48,644 bases of DNA from Silicimonas sp. (GTDB lineage Bacteria; Pseudomonadota; Alphaproteobacteria; Rhodobacterales; Rhodobacteraceae): contig JAJEFO010000059.1 of the NCBI GenBank assembly GCA_022820365.1, positions 1-48,644 of the forward strand, read 5' to 3'. How positions within the stretch are numbered: the stretch's first letter is position 1; each line of letters begins with the position of its first letter. The notes below the pieces were generated by a model. That model was not told the DNA's origin and did no database searches. It was given only the letters and a program-made list of their open reading frames with translations. Made by a program: the position numbers and the translations under genes. Shown here piece after piece: positions 27,678-35,733 of this stretch.

Positions 27678-28241
27678 TTATCCGAGAACAAGCGTGCCGT
27701 CGCCCTCGAACCGGGCGGGCGGGACAGGAAGGTTCTCCGGCGCAGGTCCCTTCCGAATTCGACCGGCCGTGTCGTAGTGCGAACCGTGGCAGGGGCAGAA
27801 CCAGCCGCCGAAATCACCGGCATCGCCGATGGGAACACAGCCAAGATGCGTGCAAACGCCCATCTGCACCAGCCACTCGCCGCTTTCGTCCAGGGCCCGG
27901 TTGGCATCGATTGCCTCGGCGCCTTCGATGACGTTTGCGTTTCTCGCCAGCGGATCAGGCAGGGAGGCGACATCAACATCCCTGGCGGCGGCGATCTCCT
28001 CCTCCGTCCTGCGGCGGATCAGGACCGGTCGGCCAAGCCATTTCACGGTGAGCTGGGTGCCCGGCTCGACGCCCGACACGTCGACCCGGATCGAGGACAG
28101 GGCATGAACGTCCGCCGAAGGATTCATCTGGTCGGCAAGCGGCCAGATGGCGGCGCCGGCTGCAACAACTCCGGCACCTCCCGTCGCGTAGTATAGGAAA
28201 TCCCGGCGCGTGCCCTCGTGGCTTTCGTCTGCGTGCGACAC
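27678..28241 (-). CDS. petA: Rieske iron-sulfur subunit of the bc1 complex
   Basis: A 187-residue 2Fe-2S protein with a Tat-type N-terminus ([14 protein letters not shown] at 11-24) that also serves as membrane anchor. Cluster ligands are Cys130 and His132 in CTHLGC and Cys149 and His152 in CPCHGSH. I chose the GTG at 28241: an AGGAG site lies six bases before it, and the resulting start [15 protein letters not shown] fits relatives. The ATG two codons earlier (28247) sits only one base from that site. First gene of petABC. Confidence 0.95.
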   Translation of the reverse strand: MSHADESHEGTRRDFLYYATGGAGVVAAGAAIWPLADQMNPSADVHALSSIRVDVSGVEPGTQLTVKWLGRPVLIRRRTEEEIAAARDVDVASLPDPLARNANVIEGAEAIDANRALDESGEWLVQMGVCTHLGCVPIGDAGDFGGWFCPCHGSHYDTAGRIRKGPAPENLPVPPARFEGDGTLVLG

Positions 28242-28510
28242 AAGCATCTCCTGTTCTCCGCGGGCGTTCCGCCCATGTGGACAGACCGGCGTGACTCCGG
28301 TCGATTCCGCAGGTTCTTAACGCCCGAATTCGGAGGCGTCCAGCGGACAAACGCGCGCACCTCGAAACGCGATTGATGCGGAAACCCGGCCTGCGCCACG
28401 GTATTCCCATGTCCTTGTCCGCATCGCAGCCAGTCGACATGGCCCGGAGTGGTCCGAGTCCCGGCCCTGCACTGCCGCCCGGTGGTCCGTTCCGTTCGCG
28501 GCCTCGGGCA

Positions 28511-29869
28511 TCATGCTTCGCTTTCGGCAAATGCAATTCGCGCCTCGGAACAATCCTTGCGCTCTTTGGATCGATCCTTGCCTGACGGCCTCTTGACGGC
28601 TGCCCGAACGCGATTCACCGGGTCACCTGCAAGCTCCCGGCTGTCATGTCCCGTGATCCTTGCGTTGATCAGCGCCCCTTCGGGCTGCGGCGAGGACAGG
28701 CGAACCACGGCGAACTGCTCGGTGCGGCCCATGGTCGGCGCCTCGGTCAACACCGTACGGGTCTTTCCGATCTGCGCATCAAGATGCCGCATTACCGCAC
28801 AGGCTCCAGCAGCACGAAGGCGCGCAGCACGGGCGCGGACGGTCCGCCCGTCAACCTGAGGCATGCGCGCTGCAGGCGTGCCCGGACGCGGGCTGTAGGG
28901 GAACACATGCAGCCACGTGAGATCGCATTCGTCGACCAGCTTGAGCGAGTTCTCGAACATTTCCTCCGTTTCCGTCGGAAATCCAGCAATGATGTCTGCA
29001 CCAAAGACAATGTCTGGGCGCAGGACCCGCACTTCCTGGCAGAACCGGATCGCGTCGTCTCGGAGATGACGGCGCTTCATGCGCTTGAGGATCATGTCGT
29101 CTCCGGACTGCAGGCTCAGATGGAGATGCGGCATGAACCGGGATTCGGTCGCGATCGCCTCCAGGAGATCGGGGTCCGCCTCGATCGAATCGATCGAAGA
29201 CAGGCGCAGTCGCGGCAGATCGGGCGCGAGCTTGAGGATGCGTCGGACAAGATTGCCGAGACGCGGCGCACCGGGAAGGTCGGCACCCCAACTCGTCAGA
29301 TCGACCCCGGTCAGCACCACCTCGTTGCAGTCCCGGTCGCACAGGCGCTTGATCTGCTCAACCACCGCCCCTGCGGGCACCGAACGCGAATTGCCGCGCC
29401 CGTAGGGGATGATGCAGAACGTGCAACGGTGGTCGCACCCGTTCTGGACCTGAACGTACGCCCGATGCCGCCCGAATCCGTCAATGAGATGACTTGCTGT
29501 TTCGGTGACGCCCATGATGTCATCCACTATGACCGGTGGGGCACCACCGGACACGACACGCGCCCAGGTCGTCGGTGACATTTTTTCTGCGTTTCCGATG
29601 ACGACATCCACACCGTCCATGTCCGCAAAGCGCTGAGTCTCGGTCTGGACGGCGCAGCCAGTCGCGATGATCCGGGCACCCGGGTTTTCGCGGGCAAGAC
29701 GCCGAATCTCCTTTTGGCTCTTCCGAACGGCCTCAGAAGTCACGGCGCACGTGTTGACGATGACCGCGTCATGGAGCCCGGCAGCATCCGCCATCTCGCG
29801 CATCGCCTCGGATTCGAACGCATTCAACCGACAGCCAAGCGTGGAAATGACGGGTCCGCCTCCCTGCAT
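28511..29869 (-). CDS. mtaB: tRNA ct6A/t6A37 methylthiotransferase MtaB
   Basis: A 452-residue radical-SAM methylthiotransferase that converts t6A37 to ms2t6A37 in ANN-decoding tRNAs. The N-terminal cluster Cys are 13, 41 and 72, the radical-SAM motif is C145-x3-C149-x2-C152 (GCDHRCTFC), and a TRAM-like C-terminal part follows. The last ~35 residues are a highly charged tail (PSGKDRSKERKDCSEAR) that may be a local extension. Its ATG overlaps the dapF stop (TGATG), so the two are translationally coupled. Confidence 0.92.
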   Translation of the reverse strand: MQGGGPVISTLGCRLNAFESEAMREMADAAGLHDAVIVNTCAVTSEAVRKSQKEIRRLARENPGARIIATGCAVQTETQRFADMDGVDVVIGNAEKMSPTTWARVVSGGAPPVIVDDIMGVTETASHLIDGFGRHRAYVQVQNGCDHRCTFCIIPYGRGNSRSVPAGAVVEQIKRLCDRDCNEVVLTGVDLTSWGADLPGAPRLGNLVRRILKLAPDLPRLRLSSIDSIEADPDLLEAIATESRFMPHLHLSLQSGDDMILKRMKRRHLRDDAIRFCQEVRVLRPDIVFGADIIAGFPTETEEMFENSLKLVDECDLTWLHVFPYSPRPGTPAARMPQVDGRTVRARAARLRAAGACAVMRHLDAQIGKTRTVLTEAPTMGRTEQFAVVRLSSPQPEGALINARITGHDSRELAGDPVNRVRAAVKRPSGKDRSKERKDCSEARIAFAESEA

Positions 29870-30693
29870 CAGTTTCCCTCCAACCGAATCCGGCCGTCAT
29901 AGACGTGGGTCGTGGGTCCGGTCATCCAGACACCGTCCTCTCGCCAATCCACCCAGATTCGGCCCCCGTCCAGATCCAGCGTGACGTTGCGGCCTGTCAG
30001 CCCCCGGCGCACCGCTGCCACGGCAACGGCGCAGGACGAGGATCCCGAGGCGGGCGTGATGCCCGTTCCCCTTTCCCAGACCCGCATCCGAAGATGGTCC
30101 TTTCCGAGGACGCTGGCGAACTGGACATTCGTTCTTTCCGGAAAGAGCGGATGGTGTTCGATCTCGGGCCCGCGCGCCGCGAGGTTGATCGCCTCGGCAT
30201 CCTCCATGAAAAAGCTGCAATGCGGGTTCCCCATGGAGGTCGCGACCGGATCTCCGTCGAGCGGAAGATGCAAGGTGTCCACATCCTGTGCGAGGGGAAT
30301 TTCCCGCCATCCCGTCAGCGGTGCGCCCATGTTGACCCGCGTCATGCCGTCGCCGGCATCCTCACACGCCAGCATTCCCCGTTCCGTGCGCAGCGTCAGG
30401 GCTGCCTGGCCATTCTCTTCCATCAGGTGCCGCGCGATGCAACGGGTTGCATTCCCGCACGCGGCGGACACCGACCCGTCCGGATTGAAGAACGTCAGTC
30501 TTGCCGCCGCCTCTTGATCCGATTCGATTACCGCCAGCTGGTCAAAGCCGATTCCACGACGTCGGTCGCCAACGACCCGTGCAATCTCGGGAGTGATCTC
30601 GGCCCCGCCCCTGCGACGGTCGATCACGACGAAGTCGTTGCCAAGTCCGTGCATTTTCATGAACGGAATGCCTTTGATGTCGGTTGCATCCAT
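29869..30693 (-). CDS. dapF: Diaminopimelate epimerase, Ser at second catalytic position
   Basis: A 274-residue enzyme that interconverts LL- and meso-diaminopimelate for lysine and peptidoglycan. FMKMHGLGNDFVVID opens the family fold and SAACGNATR supplies the first catalytic Cys79. In the second catalytic motif, where most DapF have ACGTGAC or ACGSGAC, this protein reads ASGSSSC, so the aligned nucleophile is Ser216, with Cys221 at the motif end. This may be a lineage variant. The ATG at 30693 is preferred; 30723 and 30660 are possible. mtaB follows with overlapping codons. Confidence 0.9.
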   Translation of the reverse strand: MDATDIKGIPFMKMHGLGNDFVVIDRRRGGAEITPEIARVVGDRRRGIGFDQLAVIESDQEAAARLTFFNPDGSVSAACGNATRCIARHLMEENGQAALTLRTERGMLACEDAGDGMTRVNMGAPLTGWREIPLAQDVDTLHLPLDGDPVATSMGNPHCSFFMEDAEAINLAARGPEIEHHPLFPERTNVQFASVLGKDHLRMRVWERGTGITPASGSSSCAVAVAAVRRGLTGRNVTLDLDGGRIWVDWREDGVWMTGPTTHVYDGRIRLEGN

Positions 30694-30838
30694 GTCCGCG
30701 CATATACAGCGATGCCCCGCCATGCGAAAGTCGCGTTGCCGCCTGCGCTGAAAGGGCTGAGCTACAAGTTTCTAGGAGTGACGGACCCGTTTTGCGCTTG
30801 ACTGGTCATGATGGGCACATTACGTCGGGCCACCTAGT

Positions 30839-30914
30839 GGGCCGTTAGCTCAGTTGGTAGAGCAACTGACTTTTAATCAGTAGGTCGCAGGTTCGATCCC
30901 TGCACGGCTCACCA
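30839..30914 (+). tRNA. tRNA-Lys (TTT)
   Basis: A 76-base cloverleaf with encoded CCA. The anticodon loop CTTTTAA lies between ACTGA and TCAGT, giving anticodon TTT. The acceptor GGGCCGT pairs with ACGGCTC, discriminator A. Its 3' portion from 30886 is repeated at 38625-38654, marking it as the likely target of an inserted element. Confidence 0.96.
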
Positions 30915-30915
30915 C
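30886..30915 (+). repeat. Direct repeat, left copy (tRNA-Lys 3' end, putative attL)
   Basis: The T arm, 3' acceptor strand and CCA of tRNA-Lys plus one base. The 30 bases match 38625-38654 at 28 positions in the same orientation. A repeated tRNA 3' end is the classical footprint of site-specific integration, with this copy inside the intact tRNA. Confidence 0.7.
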
Positions 30916-31315
30916 AAAAAGTATTTTATTGCAATACATTGTAGCACAATGATCTCTCGGACATGACACCAGGTCAGTCCACTGGCAACCTATTGACAAA
31001 CAATTCAAACCGACTTGCTGACGCCAAACGGCACATAGCGTCCCCGACTCGCAGCAGCGACAGTTCCGCACTGAGAAATTGGCAGGTATCGACGGGATAC
31101 GCTGCGGGTCACCAGTAGTGCGGCGAAATTTGCTGCCAAAGAAGGCGCCAAGCGGTCTTGAGCATGATGCATCGAAACACGATTGGCCGGTCGTTCCCGT
31201 ACCCCGAATTGCTGCCGCCCGGGCATCGGTCCCCGCGTCCACGGCCGAAAGCCCGGAAACGCCGCCTCGAATCAACGAGCGGCACTGCAACTTTGGACTC
31301 GGTGAGCGATTCTGG
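30916..31315. other. AT-rich junction next to tRNA-Lys, no gene recognised
   Basis: 400 bp between tRNA-Lys and the SDR end. The first ~100 bp are AT-rich with small inverted repeats (GTATT/AATAC at 30920-30936, ATTGT/ACAAT at 30939-30951). Minus frames of 73 and 137 codons exist but show no integrase or other known motif, and the longer one runs into the tRNA, giving the common false peptide SRAGIEPATY. Confidence 0.4.
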
Positions 31316-32890
31316 TCAAGGCAGGTAGCTTGCCAACTCTGCCTCTACCTCTTTTGGGTCGTGTTCCAGCCCCGCACGCAGCCCTTGCGCCATGTCACCG
31401 GGATAAATGTCGTCCTCGTCGCCCGTCTCCAGCCCGTTGAGCGCAGCGCGTACCACATCCGCCGGATCGAGCTTGGGCGGCGGGAAGTCTTTGCTCATGT
31501 CGGTGTCCACCGCCCCGGGCATGATCGCGAACACTTTTGTTCCTTGCGCCTTTAGCTCTGCCCGAACTGCCTGGGTCATGCTCAGGCTCGCTGCCTTCGA
31601 CGCACAGAGCGTGCCCATCATCGGAAGCGCAACCCGGCTGAGAATCGACAGCATGTTGACAATCGCGCCACCGCCGTTGGCCTTGAGCACTGGCGCGAAA
31701 GCGCGGATCATGGAAAGCGTGCCGAAGTAGTTCACCTCCATTTCGCGTCGGGCGTCTTCCATGGAGGGGTTCTTCAGTGCGCCGGTATTGCTGTTGAAAC
31801 CGGCGTTGTTGATCAAGAGCGTCACATCACTGGCTTCAGTCGCGGCCTTGGCCACCGCTTCGGCGTCGGTGATGTCCAGCGCAATCTTGACCACGCGGGG
31901 GTCGTCAGGCAGCGCCGCCACATCGCGCGCAGCGGCATAGACCTTTGCCGCGCCGCGCAGCAAGAGCGCCTCGACGAAACGAGCACCGATGCCGCGATTG
32001 GCCCCGGTAACAAAGACGGTGGCGTTCTCAATTTCCATGGCAAAAGGTCCTTTCACGGTATCGGCGAGCCAATCCGGGTCGTATTCCGGCGACGGCGCTG
32101 CTCGCAGCAGTTTCTTAGTGTAGCTGTGGCTCGGAGATTCGAACACCCGCCTGACGGTACCGTCCTCGCAGATCTTGCCGCGCTGCATGACCAGCACCCG
32201 GTCGGCGAGTGAGCGTACCACGGCCAGATCATGGGTAATAAAGAGGACCGACAGGCCCCGCTGGTCGCGCAGGTCCAGCAGCAACCGAAGGATGCGTGCC
32301 TGATTGGAGACATCTAGCCCCGAAACAACCTCGTCGGCGATGATGAGTTTCGGCGCGCCGGCCAGCGCCCGCGCGATGCCCACCCGCTGGCGTTGTCCGC
32401 CCGAGATGCGATGGGGGTAGAGACCCTTGAACTCTGACGCAAGTCCCACCTGATCGAGCAGTTCATCCACGGTGGTCGCCGCGCCAAAATTCCGCAGCGG
32501 CACATCAAGCGACTGCCCGATCGAGCGGCGCGGGTTCAGCGACGACAGCGGATCCTGAAAGATCATCTGGATGTCTCTGCGGCACGCCCGCCAGCGCGGG
32601 TACCAGGCACGGTCCCTGGTGCGGGTCGAGGCAATGTTGCTCGGGTCGACGATTGGTCGACCCTGGAACAGAAGGCTTCCGGCCTGGATCTGGGTCAAAC
32701 CTGCGATGGCCCGGCCCAATGTGGTCTTGCCTGAGCCGCTCTCGCCCACCAGCGCCAGTATCTCACCCGGCTGCAAAGCGAAATTGATGTTCGACAAGAT
32801 GGGAAAGCCCTTGTCATCCTTGCGCAGGAAGCGGCGGCGCATGCCCAGGCGGACCCCGAGCCCTCGTGCCTCCAAGAGTGGCTCAACCAT
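31316..32890 (-). CDS. Peptide-type ABC ATPase fused in frame to a short-chain dehydrogenase
   Basis: One 524-residue frame. Residues 1-284 are a DppF/OppF-type ATPase: Walker A GESGSGKT, signature ISGGQRQR, Walker B LIIADEVVSGLD, ending like other DppF proteins (SPEYDPDWL). From 32038 (MEIENATVFVTGANRGIG) the frame continues as an SDR of 240 residues with the NAD(P) motif TGANRGIG, NNAG and a catalytic Ser region, but the usual YxxxK is LCASK, so the catalytic Tyr is Leu. AAAGGA lies nine bases before the internal ATG, so the SDR may also be made separately. Whether the fusion is real or both forms coexist is open. Last gene of the cassette operon. Confidence 0.85.
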   Translation of the reverse strand: MVEPLLEARGLGVRLGMRRRFLRKDDKGFPILSNINFALQPGEILALVGESGSGKTTLGRAIAGLTQIQAGSLLFQGRPIVDPSNIASTRTRDRAWYPRWRACRRDIQMIFQDPLSSLNPRRSIGQSLDVPLRNFGAATTVDELLDQVGLASEFKGLYPHRISGGQRQRVGIARALAGAPKLIIADEVVSGLDVSNQARILRLLLDLRDQRGLSVLFITHDLAVVRSLADRVLVMQRGKICEDGTVRRVFESPSHSYTKKLLRAAPSPEYDPDWLADTVKGPFAMEIENATVFVTGANRGIGARFVEALLLRGAAKVYAAARDVAALPDDPRVVKIALDITDAEAVAKAATEASDVTLLINNAGFNSNTGALKNPSMEDARREMEVNYFGTLSMIRAFAPVLKANGGGAIVNMLSILSRVALPMMGTLCASKAASLSMTQAVRAELKAQGTKVFAIMPGAVDTDMSKDFPPPKLDPADVVRAALNGLETGDEDDIYPGDMAQGLRAGLEHDPKEVEAELASYLP

Positions 32891-33716
32891 CGCCGGCCTC
32901 CGCGATCATGCGCTCGATCAAGGCAGTCGGCACCGGTTCGAGCCCTTGCCCCGCATGATCGGGGCGCGGGGTGGCCGCCAAGAGCGCTTGCGAATAGGCG
33001 TGGGCGGGCCGGTTGATGAGATCGGTGCAGGCGGCCTGTTCGATCACCCGCCCGCCATGCATCACGGTCACGGAATGGCAGATCTTGGCCACCACGCAGA
33101 GGTCATGAGTGACAAACATCAGCCCCACGCCGGTTTCGCGCTGCAATTCCCGGATCAGGTGCAGAACGTCCTTCTGCACGGTGACATCCAGCGCGGTCGT
33201 GGGTTCGTCGGCGATCACGAGCTTGGGACGCGAGGCGAAAGCTGCCGCGATGAGCGCACGCTGGCGCATGCCGCCGGAGAGCACGTGCGGGAAGGACTTG
33301 GCAACCTTGGTCGCGGAAGGAATGCGCACCGCGTCAAGCCAGCGGATGACTTCCATCTTGGCGTCGGCCGTGCCTTTGGGCAGCACTTCTGCAAGCTGCG
33401 CAGAGATCGTCCGGCAGGGGTTCAGCGCGCTCAACGGGTCCTGCGGGATCAGCGCCATGTCGCGTTTCAGAAATGCACGGCGGGCGCGCGGATGCAGTGC
33501 CAGAAGGTCCGTTCCATTAAGCCTGATCGCACCAGCCGTTACAGTGACATCACGAGGCAAGACTCCCAAGATCGCCTTGCCCAGCATCGACTTGCCGGCA
33601 CCGCTCTCGCCCACGACGCCCGCGATCTCGGAAGCCTCAATTATCAGGTTGACCTCGCGCAGCACGGGGGTACCGCGCAGGCCGAGCGACAGGCTATCGA
33701 CCTGCAGCAAGCTCAT
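32883..33716 (-). CDS. Peptide-type ABC transporter ATPase (DppD-like)
   Basis: A 277-residue nucleotide-binding subunit with Walker A GESGAGKS, signature LSGGMRQR and Walker B LVIADEPTTALD, plus the C-terminal oligopeptide extension (RPAHAYSQALLAATPRPD). It energises import together with the fused ATPase encoded downstream. The ATG overlaps the permease stop as ATGA, and its own stop overlaps the next start by eight bases, so the genes are tightly coupled. The Nickel/peptide family covers diverse ligands. Confidence 0.92.
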   Translation of the reverse strand: MSLLQVDSLSLGLRGTPVLREVNLIIEASEIAGVVGESGAGKSMLGKAILGVLPRDVTVTAGAIRLNGTDLLALHPRARRAFLKRDMALIPQDPLSALNPCRTISAQLAEVLPKGTADAKMEVIRWLDAVRIPSATKVAKSFPHVLSGGMRQRALIAAAFASRPKLVIADEPTTALDVTVQKDVLHLIRELQRETGVGLMFVTHDLCVVAKICHSVTVMHGGRVIEQAACTDLINRPAHAYSQALLAATPRPDHAGQGLEPVPTALIERMIAEAGDG

Positions 33717-34639
33717 TTGCGCAGCACCGGGTCGAGGTAGAACCGCAGCGCATCGCCCATAGCGTTCAGCCCGAGGATCGTGATTACCAGGGCACCCACG
33801 GGGAACGCCATGACCCACCAGGCCTCGTTGATGACGCGGCGACCCTCGGCAATCATGTCGCCCCAAGTCGCTGCGCCTGAGGACACCGAGAGCGAGACGA
33901 AGCTGAGGATTGTCTCAACCGTGATCGCGATGCCGATCTCGAAGAAGAAGAGCGTGACCAAGAGCGGCTGCACGTTGGGCAGCACCTCTCGGATCAGGAT
34001 CGACAGGTCGCTGCCACCGGTGATGCGAGCGGCGTCGATATAGTCTCGGCTGCGTTGCTGCAGCACGTCGGCGCGCACAACGCGGGCAAACCGCGTCCAG
34101 TCGATCACCGCCACCACGATGATCACCGATGTCAGCGTCGTGCCCAGCATCGCCACCAGGATGATCGACAGCAAAACAGGCGGGAAAGACAACCACACAT
34201 CCACGATCCGGCTGATTGCGTTGTCGATCCAGCCGCCATAGAACCCCGCCAACGCGCCCAGGATCACCCCTGCCAGCGCTGCGAGGCAAGCCACCGACAC
34301 GCCCACGATCACCGCCAGTCGTGCGCCGTAGATCAGCCGCGACGCCACATCACGCCCCAAGCTATCGGTGCCCAGCGGATAGGCCCAGGCGTTCTCGATG
34401 CCGAAATAGGCCAGATCATCGTTTAGCCAGGCGGGTGGCATGTTGATCAGAAAGAGGTCGTCCAGCGTGGGGTCATGCGGCGCGATCCAAGGCGCAAAAA
34501 GCGCCGCGATCAGCAGCGCTCCGATTGCCGCGCAGCCAAAGACCATCCGCAGACGGGAAATACTCTCGGTCGAGCGCTCTAACCCGGTACCGCCGCCTCC
34601 ACGACCTTTCTCCAGGGAAAAACTCTCAACACTGCTCAT
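33713..34639 (-). CDS. Peptide-type ABC transporter permease (DppC-like)
   Basis: A 308-residue membrane permease with an N-terminal extension, one early span and the conserved C-terminal five-span core. The opening signature HPLGTDSLGRDV-like segment appears here as YPLGTDSLGRDVASRLIYGAR, typical of DppC/OppC, and the EAA loop follows around DAARITGGSDLSILIREVLPN. It pairs with the DppB-like permease, whose stop its start overlaps by four bases (ATGA). Confidence 0.92.
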   Translation of the reverse strand: MSSVESFSLEKGRGGGGTGLERSTESISRLRMVFGCAAIGALLIAALFAPWIAPHDPTLDDLFLINMPPAWLNDDLAYFGIENAWAYPLGTDSLGRDVASRLIYGARLAVIVGVSVACLAALAGVILGALAGFYGGWIDNAISRIVDVWLSFPPVLLSIILVAMLGTTLTSVIIVVAVIDWTRFARVVRADVLQQRSRDYIDAARITGGSDLSILIREVLPNVQPLLVTLFFFEIGIAITVETILSFVSLSVSSGAATWGDMIAEGRRVINEAWWVMAFPVGALVITILGLNAMGDALRFYLDPVLRK

Positions 34640-35640
34640 CGCGACGTCCTCAGACGGGGATCGGCGGCGCGGTAAAGTTCATTGCTGGCCAGGTTGATCA
34701 GGATGAAGATCAGCGCAAAGACCAGCACGATCCCCTGAATCAGCGGAAGGTCGCGATTGATGACCGCGGAGATCGCGGTGGAGCCGATGCCGGGCCATGA
34801 AAACTGACGTTCGATAAGCACGGTGCCGCCGATGAGGAATGTCAGTTGCACCGAGGTGAGCGCGATGGTCGGGATCATGGCGTTGCGCAGGGCTTCGCCC
34901 AGGACAATGGCAAGCCTGCTCTTGCCCTTGGTTTGGGCGAGCATGACATAGTCCTGCGCCATCGCCTCTTCCAGCGCGCCTTTCAGCACCCGCGTGATGC
35001 CCGCCGCCAAAGGCAAACCGAGGGCCAGCGCAGGCAGGACTGCGTAGCGTATGAGCTCCGCGAAGGCTTCAAATCGGAGCGTGACCAGCGACTCCAACAG
35101 GTAGAAATTCGTGGCGAAGTCCTGCGCCGTTCGTGGGTCGAACCGGCCTGAGACGGGCATCATCGGCGCAAAGAGCGTCACCGCCAGGATGAAGATCAGC
35201 GCCCAGAGAAAGTCGGGGATCGCTTGCGCCAGCCCCGCCAGCCCGTCGATGGCCAGCGTCGCGCTGTCCACTTGCAACCAGACCGCCAGGATGGAGAAGG
35301 CGAAGGACAGCACCAAGGCGATGAGGCTTGCCAGCAGCACCAGTTCCAGCGTGGCGGGCAGGCGGTCGAGGATGATCTCCATCACCGGCAAGCGGAACTG
35401 CGTCGACATCCCGAAATCAAGCCACGCGACGTTGCGCAGCCAGATCACGTATTGCGCGGGAATTGACTTGTCGAGCCCGTAAAGCCGCTCAAGATTGGCG
35501 CGCACCTCGTCCGTCGCGCCCGGCGGCAGCATCATCGAGATCGGGTCTCCGGGCACCAGCCGCAAGATCACGAAGATCACCACCGACACCCCCAGAAGCG
35601 TCAGGAAAATCGAACCGATCGTGACGAGCAGGCGGGCCAT
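34636..35640 (-). CDS. Peptide-type ABC transporter permease (DppB-like)
   Basis: A 334-residue membrane permease. The N-terminal span followed by VSVVIFVILRLVPGDPISMM is the DppB/OppB hallmark, and the C-terminal region contains AMAQDYVMLAQTKGKSRLAIVLGEALRNAMIPT, the EAA coupling loop. The ATG at 35640 is favoured over a GTG at 35658; neither has a strong ribosome site. It follows the binding-protein gene after a strong intergenic hairpin, which could reduce its expression relative to that gene. Confidence 0.9.
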   Translation of the reverse strand: MARLLVTIGSIFLTLLGVSVVIFVILRLVPGDPISMMLPPGATDEVRANLERLYGLDKSIPAQYVIWLRNVAWLDFGMSTQFRLPVMEIILDRLPATLELVLLASLIALVLSFAFSILAVWLQVDSATLAIDGLAGLAQAIPDFLWALIFILAVTLFAPMMPVSGRFDPRTAQDFATNFYLLESLVTLRFEAFAELIRYAVLPALALGLPLAAGITRVLKGALEEAMAQDYVMLAQTKGKSRLAIVLGEALRNAMIPTIALTSVQLTFLIGGTVLIERQFSWPGIGSTAISAVINRDLPLIQGIVLVFALIFILINLASNELYRAADPRLRTSR

Positions 35641-35657
35641 TTCAGAGTGCAGAGTCA

Positions 35658-35724
35658 CCTGTCCCGGGCTTGATCCCGGACCCCAACCTTTGGTCTGGCG
35701 AGGTCCCGGATCGGGCCCGGGACG
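35658..35724. repeat. Intergenic stem-loop (REP-like palindrome)
   Basis: Arms of 22 bases at 35661-35682 and 35703-35724 (starting GTCCCGGGC) pair at 19 positions around a 20-base loop. It fills the gap between the binding-protein stop and the permease start. Such GTCCCGGG-rich palindromes are common intergenic repeats in Alphaproteobacteria. Here it may stabilise upstream mRNA or attenuate downstream transcription. Confidence 0.75.
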
Positions 35725-35733
35725 AAGTCGAGC

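Noticed and set aside
30877-31290. 137-codon minus-strand frame ending in SRAGIEPATY
   Set aside because: That ending is the well-known false peptide produced by translating a tRNA gene in reverse; the remainder has no motif.
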